Notes under the pieces: model-generated
Seen by the model: only the letters and a program-made list of their open reading frames with translations
Database searches by the model: none
Told to the model about the DNA's origin: nothing
Translations under genes and position numbers: made by a program
Shown: positions 43,701-55,700 of the stretch, piece after piece
How the letters are laid out: each line of letters opens with the position of its first letter
Position numbering within the stretch: the first letter of the stretch is position 1
Assembly (NCBI GenBank): GCA_012934845.2
Contig: WNNJ02003651.1
Span: forward strand, 26,082-90,081
Reading direction: 5' to 3'
Length of the DNA: 64,000 nt
Source: Pomphorhynchus laevis
Lineage: Eukaryota > Acanthocephala > Palaeacanthocephala > Echinorhynchida > Pomphorhynchidae

Positions 43701-46700
43701 TGTAAATTTAAATATGTCATCTTTACGATATAAATTTAAAGTAGTTTAAGTTAATGTTAGTTTAATGTTCATATCTTGATATACACCTTCTTTATCATTA
43801 ATATTAGTTTTATTAAGAATGAGGCTAACTAGATAAATTTGTTCACTAATTGAATAAAAATTATTAGAATTAAATACACATATATCATCAATGTATCGAA
43901 ACATCTATTTCATATATTTATATTGTTTAGATTATAGTTTTTACACAGTTATGAACAAATTCATATTCTATAAAGCTTAAAAACAAGTCAGCTATAATTG
44001 GGCTACTATTACCACCCATTGGAACACCTTTTACTTGTCTAAATATAGATGTCCCTACTTTTAAATAATTTTGATTTATCAAAATATTTAAAGATTCTAT
44101 TAATTCAATTTTATCCATATATTTATATTTACTTGATGGTTTAATTTTTGTTAGATAGGCGTTATAGCTATTATAACATATATATATGTATATCGTTTTC
44201 CGAATATAAGATTAATTAATTTTACTAACGCTTCTTTAATATCTGCTAAATCAGCTATAAGTTAGTTATAATTTGGGCTACTATTACCTCCCATTGGAAC
44301 AAATTTCTCTGTATAAATTTGAATGTTAATACTTTTATAAATTTTTGATTTATCAAAATTTTGTCACAATTTATCACAATTTGTTGAGAACAAATTAATA
44401 ACAGCTTAAAACACAATTATAACTACTTATAATAATATAACATACATATCGATCAACTGATTGCAAATAATACAATCAAGACCAATTAACGCAATAATAT
44501 ATTTATCAAGACCTATCAATTGTATAACTACAAACCGAGCTTGGGATAACATGCAAGCGAATACGGGTAATTGCGCAGTCTGTGGCGGATCGTTTCGCCT
44601 TAATGCATCAGGCCGTATTTCGGGTACACGGTCCACTGAACTTGCGCTACTCAGGATCAGGACAGCTACCGACAATCAGCTCACACAACTTAATCGCATC
44701 AATTTATACAAGACTTGAGTTTTTAGACGCCGACGAGAACACCTCGACGACATCGCTACAGGTTGAAAAACTGGGCAGTTCTTGCTACGAAAATCAGGTT
44801 AGAACTTTCGAGTTTCTTCATAGGGTTTGAATGGAACCAGTTAACACGATCAAGCGCCTTCCATTGAATCTTCGCCGCCGAGTTGCCAATGTTTTCTTAT
44901 CGCTAATTCTCTAGACATTGTGCTCAAATTCATCTTACGATTGGGAGCGTTTGCTGTGCTTCCCGATGCTACGCCTACAGACTTCTTCAGGTCGGTGCCA
45001 TGCCGGATCCTACACTTGATCAAATATAAATGCGCTTTTAGACAAATTTGAAAATAGAAGAGAATGTTATTGCCTATTCCTTTCGGGGTTTCGATCAACT
45101 AGGAAATTCGGAGAAGCTCATGATAAGAAAAATGAATTTATGGAAGTTAATGAATTGGCAAGAAATGGCAATTTCGGTTCGGCGATGCGCCGCCATACGT
45201 CGAATAATACATGCGAATATTCTGAATCTATGCACGGAAAACTGACATTGCTACACCCTTTACATGATGTTCTACAAAGTCCTGGACAACCATCTTTGAG
45301 TACCCCCTTGTCGGTTGACTCGGACATAGTTGAGGCCGCAGTCTCATTATTCCCATCCTCTACCTCCTGGCTGTTTAGGTTTGAGTGCAGAACATCTCCG
45401 ATATGTGCTGTCGGTAGATCATGTGGTTTTGCTTCAACGCCTAACGTTACTGGTCAATAACATGATCGATGGTACTCACCCGATCAACGTCGTGCCCTTT
45501 GTCGTCAGTACTAATATCATGGCATTAAACAAACCAGATGGTGGGATTCGCCCCATTGCCATTGGAGATACATTACATCGTCTTTTCGCTAAGTGCATTT
45601 GCTCCAAACTGCGGAGCGGTCGGTATCGCAACAACCGAATATTGATCAACATACTGATGAAACTGCAACATTATCCGGATTACCACTTGCATCATTTTCG
45701 AGACTTCTATTTTGAAATTCCAATTTTAATGAAATTTAACAAAATCTTTTTCGCACACTTCAGATTGATTCAAATGCAATTCAAAACCTTTTAAGTAATC
45801 ATATGGTTCAAGGACTTATCAGTAATCCTGCATTGCTTAGTTCAATTTTGTTCAACAATCCACAAATGGAAAGATTGATGGATCAGAACCACGAGGTTTC
45901 ACAATTCTTTAGTAATCTGGATTTTATGCGTCAAATAATGGAAACGATTCGTAATCATACAGCGCTACAGGAAATTATGAGAAACCATGATAGGGTCCTA
46001 ATTAACTTTGAGAGTTTACCTGGCGAATATAATGCTCTTCAGAAAATTTATCGCGATTTTCAAGAAACAATGCTTAATGCGGCACATGAGCAGCTTGGCG
46101 ATAATCCTCTGAATACTAATTCTAGCTCATCTAGTACAGCTAACGCTAGTCAAGTAGGAACTGAAAATACAGACCATCTGCCTAACCCGGGAACATCTCA
46201 GAATACTGCTTTTCAGAATAATCAATCTGCATCCGGTTTTTATCAATTGCCATTTAATTTAGTTGATTAGTCTAGATTAAATGGATCTTGTACTAACCGG
46301 TTAGATTCGCTTTTGCAATCTACATCAAGCGAAAACACTGATCGATATTAAACGCTGAACCCTCAACAGCAACACCAATTATTAGTAGACGCTGCTGAAA
46401 ATCCTGGCATGTTAATCGACATGTTGCGGACATCCAGTTTTAATCCAAATATAGATTATTTTATCCGCGATCCTTGTGTTCTACTTAATCTGCTGCGTAT
46501 ATTTGAATTTGCTCAGGACGAAAGACAAAGAGAACAAGTACATCGTGTAATTCATGAGTTTATAAGTCAGTGGTCAATACCTGAAATTCATGCTCTATAT
46601 ACAAATCCTTGAGCATTAATGCCGATTGTACATATTCAAAAACCTTATTTGTCTTATGGACACATCCCCACAAGTATATTCACGGTTGATATCTTCAAAT

Positions 46701-49700
46701 AAAAGCGGTCTTGTCGATAATCAAATGAATAGTCAACCTTCTTCATCTAATGTGGTTTCTGTTCAATCACCTAGCGATAGGCAAACAGCTTATGTTACAA
46801 CAGCAACTCAAAATTTACAGAATTCAAATCAAGATTATACTGCTTTGTTGTTTCAACCATTAGATCGTCTTCATCCCCAGTAACATCAGCCGACAAATCA
46901 ACAACCAAATTCCAGAACAACTTTATGCATCCGAACTTGAATAAATGCAGACAATGGTATTCCTTAACCGTGATGCAAATCTTAGAGCGCTTGTTTTATT
47001 TACGGAAGACGTAAATATGGCTGTAGAACGTATTGAAGATTCTTGTAATTTATCAAAATTATACCTTTTTTATCATTAATCTTGGCTTTTAACATCAATA
47101 TTGGTTTTATATCTAAACATATATTTCATATCTTTATATAATTTAGATAAAGGGGACGTAAATATGGTTGTAGAACGTATTGAAGATTCTTGTAATTTAT
47201 CAAAATTATACCTTCTTTATCATCACATATGGTTTTTAACATCAATATTGGTTTTATATCGAAAACATATATTTCATATATTTTTATAATTTAGATTTAT
47301 TTCTTACACAGTTATGAACAAATTCATATTATTTAAAGCTTAAACATAAGTTAAAAATTATATTGGTTTTATTAAGAATGAGGCTACCCGGATACATTTA
47401 TTCGCTTATAGAATAAAAATTATTTAAATACAGATATATCATCAATATATCGAAAAATATATTTCATATCTTTATATAATTTAGATTTATTTCTTACACA
47501 GTTATGAACAAATTCATATACTATATAACGTAAAGCTCATATATAAAGCTCATACATAAAGCTCATATATAAAGCTCATATACTTAAAGCTCATATATAA
47601 GGCTCATATACTATAAAGCTCATATACTATAAAGCTTGACCACCTTTTATTTGTCAAGATATAGATAGTCAAAATATAATCCCTACTTTTAAATAATTTT
47701 GATTTATTAAAATATTTAAAGCTTCTATCAATTCAATTATATATTTATATTTAGTTGATTGTTTAATTGTAAGATAGGCGTTATCGTTATTATAGCATAT
47801 ATATGCATATCTATTTCTAAATATAAGCTTAAGTAATTCAAATTCTTTTTTAATATCAACTGAACCAAATATGAATTTAATATGAATTTTAATATGAATT
47901 TAATATCAACTGAATCTAAATATCCTGAATAAAGCAATAATTATTATTACCAATAATAATAATTATTGGTAATACTTTAATTACTATTTTAGTAATTAAT
48001 ACTAAAATAATTATTATTACCAATAATTATTACGATCTGCCAGATCCACTTTCGGTAAGACCATCGGATGCGTATCACAATAAATTCTAACGAAATCATC
48101 CGTCAAGAAGTTTTAACGAGACAATTTTACAAATTTTTAAATAATATTAACTCTTTTTACAATGCCCATTTGCGAGAACCTTGGTTTGTGTTATTGAAAT
48201 AAAAAATATATACTCATCTATAGTTTTTAAATTTGATGAAAGTAAATTTTTATAATATTTATAGGAATTGCCTGATTGCGGAATAGAACCTTCACGACTC
48301 TACCTATATGATCCAATGCAGAGATTGATGGAAGATGTTGGTTCAAAGGTAAAAAGAATATAATTTTAATAAGTTTCAAATTTTTCTAATTGTTAATTTT
48401 TGAAGCTAAATCATATAAGCATTAAATTAAGTATTGATCTAAAAATTAGTAATTATTTTAAAGATAATTCTTTCTGTTTTTAAATATCATTAATAAATTA
48501 AAATTATAATTTGCACTATCAGAATGCATAATCTGTGAGAATAGTTTCGAGGTTTATTTGAAAATGTAGAGGTTTCTACTAATAATTATTTATTGAAATA
48601 AAAGTTATACCTAGCAAATAGAAATTTATTAATCTGTCATCATCACGTATACTTAATCTGCAAATACAAGAAGAATCAACAATTATAAATTGTTAAGTTA
48701 ACAAATTAACAATTTAATTAGCTTCAAATTAAAGTTTTACTTACCTGACAATCAGGCCTCATTAACAGGAGTACGTGAAAGTGGTATAGCAGAATCTAAT
48801 ACTGATGAATATACAGCATTTAAAAGATCTTTTTTATAGCGAAAAACCGACTTATTACTCGTATTAATTACAGTATTGGTTTGCCCATTACAGTAGCTAA
48901 TGCTACTGTAATTATGGACAAAACACTTTATTAGATCAAATAACTGAGTCTACGTATTTTATACTATTTATAAATTAAAATAAAGATAAATAATACAAGA
49001 TTTTATACAATTTATATTAATATTAAACTTATATCAAGTTAAAATTTAAAATTTAAAATAAAAATCAATTTTGATGATTGACTAATAAATAACAGACAGT
49101 GTATCAGAATAAGGATTAGAGGTCATCAGTGATAACTGTTATGTTATCAAGTTTTTAACTCTATTCTTCGAAAATTCATAAAAGTCAATTTTGATGATTG
49201 ACTAATAAATAACAGACAGTGTATCAGAATAAGGACATGATTAAAATGTGAATCCAACATATGTTATATGTTGTAATCTAATGATTACAACATATAATTC
49301 TAATGATTTAAATGTAAATCCAACATATGAACGTAGTGAGTTGAGTTTAGAAACAATTATTACAAGTCACTGTTCTATAATGGATAAAAAGGGTATAAAG
49401 GTTGAATTAGATAATAAAACTATACCTATATTATATTGGAATCCAAAATTACATAAAAATCCAATCAAACCTAGGTTCATATGTAGTGCGTTTAAATGTA
49501 CATTAAAACCACTTTCTGTCTATATGAATAAAATACTTAAAGTAATTAAAAACGTTTAAGATTTTTTTATCAATATTTCTTCCACCAATTGTGGACATCG
49601 TCAGGATAAATTGGAATTTGCTAGAACAGTTATAAATTTTATTCTGAAGAAAATTTATAACTGTTCTGGCAAATTACAATTTATCCTGACGATGTCCACA

Positions 49701-52700
49701 ATTGGTGGAAGAAATATTGATAACAAAATCTTAAACGTTTTTAACGTTTTTTGGCCGGGTTTGGCCCTAAAACCATTCACAAATATTTCAACGCAGCATG
49801 TCTCATTCCGATTCAATAAAGTAATTAAAGCACACTTTAAAAAATATTGCAAGGTAATCGAAATTAATACTGGTATAAAACACTATTTCAGTATTAATTC
49901 TACAAAAGAATTTTTAGAACAGACAAAAGGAATAAATTTTCAAAATATAAATACATACGATTTTAGTACTCTTTATACAAATCTAGATTTAGTAGATATT
50001 AAAGAAGCGTTAGTAAAATTAATTAATCTTATATTCGGAAAAAGATATACATATATATGTTATAATAATTATAACGCATATCTAACAAAAATTAAACCAT
50101 CAAATAAATATAAATATATGGATAAAATTGAATTAATAGAATCCTTAAATATTTTGATAAATCAAAATTATTTAAAAGTAGGGACATCTATATTTAGACA
50201 AGTAAAAGGTGTTCCAATGGGTGGTAATAGTAGCCCAATTATAGCTGACTTGTTTTTAAGCTTTATAGAATATGAATTTGTTCATAACTGTGTAAAAACT
50301 ATATCTAAACAATATAAATATATGAAATATATGTTTCGATACATTGATGATATATGTGTATTTAATTCTAATAATTTTTATTCAATTAGTGAGCACATTT
50401 ATCCAGAAAGCCTTATTCTTAACAAAACCAATATTAATGATAAAGAAGGTGTATATCTAGATATGAACATTAAACTAACATTAACTAAAACTACTATTAA
50501 TTTATATCGTAAACGATGACATATTTAAATTTACAAGAAACATATTTTTGCATGAGCATTCATGCATACCATATAATATAAAATATAATACATTAAATAA
50601 TAAAATTTTAAGAATTGCAACAATATGTAATAATATTGGCTTTCTTCAAAATCATTTAAATAATTTAAAAGATATATATTTTAAACTAGGTTACTATTAA
50701 AATAACATCAAGCAGAAAATAGTAAAATATATAAATCAACACAATAATATAAAGAATAAATTTAAACTCTTAAGTGGCAAATTTTTATGGATGGATAATA
50801 AATAATATACTTTGTATTAGAATAAGATACTAGATAGTTATTTCAGAGGAAATACATCATTAGCATGTATTTGGCCCTGCTGCTATGTTGGGTAGAGGAG
50901 TTAAGGGCCGAAACCTGATAGCATAGCAGTTCCTCCTGATGACCTCTAATTATTATTCTGATACAACGTCTGTTATTTATTACTCAATTCATAAAAATGA
51001 CGTTTATTTTAAATTTAATTTTTTTATTTTAACTTGATTTAAATTATAGAAAATCTAAAAACAATTATTAATTTTATTATTTAATTATTAAATTTTGATT
51101 TAGCATTATTATATTTTGTTTATTTTATAATTATATTAAATACGTAGACTCAATTAGCTGATTTAATTTACGAATCGACTAATAAATAATTTAACAAAGG
51201 ATACATAATAGACGCTGTATCTTAATAAGGATTGGAGGTCATCAGAAGTAACTGCTTTGCTATCAAATTTCGACCCCCTATTCCTCGACGCAACATAACA
51301 GCGGGGCCAAATAAGTGCTAATGACGTATTTTATTAGATAAAATTTGATTATTTGGTGTACCTTATTCTAATTTAAAGCAAATAGTATATAATCTATCCA
51401 TAAACATTTTCGCTTAGTAGTCTATATACATTTTTAATAATATTTTGTTGATTTAAATATTGTAAATTTTATATTTTACTAATATTTTGTTGATTTGTAT
51501 TAATATAATAAATAGAAAAAATGCATCAACCATGCTTGAAAATTAGCAAAACATAGTAATACCATATCAATAATACATAGTTTCTTTATTTCTGACAGGT
51601 TATATTAACGGGAAAACAGGGTCCACATTCTAATAATAACATGTCAGTAGAGCAAATCAGATCATATATCTGAACTACGTGTTTTAAAATTAAAAATAAA
51701 GATAAATAATTAATAATTATATAACTTAATAATATGTAAAAATTATATGAAATTTATCTTCAAATTGTTGGCTTAGCTATTGGATCCACTCTCGGTCATG
51801 TATAAGATTATAATCTTAGTATAGGAGATTATAATAAGATTATCTTATTTTATTTATCGTTATATAAATGTAAATTGTATAAAATCTTGAAAAATAAGAT
51901 TATAAAATTTGCCACTTAAACTAACTCCATCTTTGAAGAAGCTTTGCATAATAGTGTAGCTATTAGATCACCTGTTGGTCTTGTATTAGTAGACTTATGG
52001 CACAAGTTATACAACTTGTGTTATACATAAGCACATAGTGGTCGACTTTTGTACGTAACTGAATGTTTTCCAATTAGCAGGATCAAAAGCAAGACATTTT
52101 TTGAAAATTTCGAAGATAGAGCATTGGCGCAATTTCACATTAAATCACTGGCCTTTTTCGATATAGACCATAAATTTGTTATTTGGCCAGGTAAACGATG
52201 GACTGCAATGAACATTGTTGATTTCTTGAATACTCTGCATGGTGAAATTGTTTTCCCAGCTGTATTGTCAGACACTGAATGTTTACATTTCCTTGATCGT
52301 TATGTATCCACTGTATCCACGAGTAACCTCATGATAATAAGAGTATATAGGGCTTTCGTGAGCAACCTCAGAAACTAACTATAGAAACTAACTATGTACG
52401 CTGGATAGTGCATATTCCTATAAAGTGAAAATCGATATATTTCGTGTTTTTTTGTGTAATAGCTTTAAGACTCTCTATCTTCGAAAATTACAGCTTCAAT
52501 GTCTATCGGAAACGTTTGGTCCATCAGGTTATTTTGACAAGACATTGTTCGGTTGTTGTTGTAAACTCGTTTAACAACGTTTTGAATCGTTTTTAGGTGG
52601 TCAATTCGTTACATAATAAAATAGTCGATTCTGGAATAAATCTGGTATCATTTTGGCATAACCGTCGATCAAATCAACCAGGAACGTAATTGTCTACACA

Positions 52701-55700
52701 ATATTTCATCTGAGCCTTCAAATTGTCAATTAGGTTAAGGTGCGATGAGAAAAGTCACTTACCTATTCAAACAGGTTTGCATAGTCCTTTCGTTTCTGCT
52801 TAGTGCTTCGGAGTCATTTATCATAATCATTTACCATTGGTCTAACTATCAAATTGTTAATTAGGATAAGGTGCTATAAAAATGCCACTTATCTGTTCAA
52901 ATCTTTTAGTATAGTCCTTTCCACAGCCGCTTGGAGTTAGTCTGGGGAATCTACAATATTCATTATAGTGAGTGTTCTTGCAAATATATTAGGCAGACAT
53001 GCCGAATAACTTTTACATGTTTTTAGTTTATCTCTAACGTTTAGAAACATATTCATTAACAAGTTTTAATTTCAAATATTAAAATTTAAAAAATTTCGTA
53101 ATATCAACTAGTTAATTTATATTAGTTGACACTTTTGATATTTATTTTAGATGATTTTGTTTATGATTGTTGACGCAAATCCACAAACATTGTGGATGTT
53201 TGTGGATGTTAATGTTTCGACTATAAAAATTAATATGGTAGATAATCTATTTGATCAACTATTTGATTTACACGTGTTTTACAGACAACACATTGGATTA
53301 AACCGGTTTTATTGAAATTTGACCAACTGTTAAAATTTGATAATTTTAGTTTTAATCTTTTATATTCAATCAGATATTCAACAATTACTTTCAGTTAGGG
53401 TTGCCAGGTGGACTAATGCGATTGCTTGATCACCCATTTTTTCCACATGAAGAAGTAATCCGGCGAATTTATGCTGAGCTATGGCGTGCAGGTAACGGAA
53501 ATAATCGTTTACATTTAATTAAGTGTTACATAATTTCTTAATGTAGGAGATCGAACTATTTCTGTAGTTAATAATTCGGCGGTATTTTGTGTTTATCACT
53601 TTGGTAGCAATCTCCCTGTCATTTATGATCCCTCTGATTGGTACGCAGTATATAAGGATCTACCTAAGTGTCCCAGATTCCTAGATATATTTGATTTCTC
53701 AGAAAGGTAATGAGTGTTTTATACAACTAGATTTGTACGTTATTATTTAAATTAAGAGATTTCATAATTTGTATGAGGTCATTTTTATTCAATGTTGATC
53801 ACGACGAATTATGCCAGACCAATGTTCTTCGTAATAGCTCTGCACAATCATCACCTTATATGTCAACATCGGAGAGAATACAATCCGAACTGGTATTTTT
53901 TTATTATTAAAATAATACACTCGTATATAATACACTCGTTATAAATTCTCTTACATGTATGTAACCAAAATAGAATTAATTCGTTGATCTAAAAATATCA
54001 TGTATTCGTGGGTACATCTAAGTTTTTTATGAATTCTTGATCTTTAATTTAAGTCATTTTGCATTTCGTCACAATTTCGTGAATCTCTATAAAATAATAT
54101 ATTTAAAATTTAATTGAATCCTCATTAGCATTGAAACGGAAGGTGCTCGGGGTCAATGTTAAATGATCAAAATTGACATGGCATGACGCCCCGCATGAGG
54201 TTGAAAATTTATTGAATCCTCATTAGCAAATGATATTATCGTTTATCGTATCAATTATGACAAGTGCTTGTAGCTCATTTGCTGCAGTCTGTTATTTTTT
54301 TAAATTTTAATAATTTAAAATTATTTTTTAATTAAAATTAATTTTTTATTTTAAATTTTTAAATTTTTTATTTTAAAAGAAATACAAATGTGTTTTTGCC
54401 TAATATTTTTTATCCTTATTTTTTAATTACTTCATAATAATTTATAAACAAGTACTACACTTTCTAAAATTACAGTTTTAACCAGAAATCTAAATTTGAG
54501 AGTTATAAGTATTTTATTTAAGTTTATTCAAAATTTACTGATTTTAATGTATAAGTATAATATATACTTTAGAAATATTTGTGGGTAAAATGTACGATTT
54601 ATGTACAGATCAGTTCATTTCAAAAAATAAAATAATTATTTTAGAATTTATAATATAATTTGCTGTTTTTAGAATTTATATTTTGCTTTAAAAAAATTAT
54701 TATTTTTTTGGCTAATTAACAATATGTTAATATACATAGACTTGTGTCAATGTAAGAATGTTAATGTTCCACAAACAAAACCTTTGGTGAATATTGACTA
54801 TAAACATTTTATTAACATCAATTATACCTATTATTTATATCAAGTTTATATACCTGTGTAGTCATTGTTACTATTGAAATTTTAATGAATATTTTTATTC
54901 TCCATGCAACTTCAATCATATCTAAAAGTCAACAGCATTACGCTACATTTCAGTATTGTTGGACCTCATTAGCTGCTGATCCAGTACCTACGTTTCACGT
55001 TTCTGTCCTTTTAATGTTGACTTAAAATCAAATCTACTCGTTTGCATTATTGTCATTTATATCTAATGAAAGGCTTTCGTCTTACATTTCGCAAATTTAA
55101 TTAAAATATATTTATATCTTAAAGATAACGTATTTGAAATTACAAGAAACATATTTTTGCATGAGCATTCATGCATGCCATATAATATTAAATATAACAC
55201 ATTAAATAATGAAATTTTAAGAATTTTAAATAATAAAATTTTAAGAATTTTAAGAACGGTTGCTAAACATATGAAAAGCAGATAAGTTTACTGAATCTGC
55301 ATATTCTGTACCTACCTGCTTTTAAAAACATATATTTTAAAATTCTATATATTTTTTTAACTTTTTTAAAAATAAAAAAGTTTTTGTTCTTTAGAGCTTT
55401 GTTGCTATTTAAATTGTCCTATTTTCTAATTGGTTAGTTTATTCAATATCACCATAAATAACTATAAACAACATTTTTATAATGTCATAATGACTTAAAC
55501 AAAAAGTATAACGTTTTATAAATTCATATAAATATATTTGTCGTCATTTTTTCAATTTTTATTCAATCAAATAATTTTAATGATGATTGTATACTGTGCG
55601 ATATCATTCAATTTTTGTATTTTAATTTTTAAACTTAGAAATTTAATTTTGAGAAATAATTTTTTAAATTGATTAATTCTGCAAGATTTTTATTTTAGAA

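Noticed and set aside
52049-52378. Open frame of 109 codons considered as a further myosin exon
   Set aside because: Exons 13 and 14 are already contiguous in phase and in family alignment. The frame instead shows PLE order (F.NFEDRAL, DIDHKFVIWPG, HFLD).
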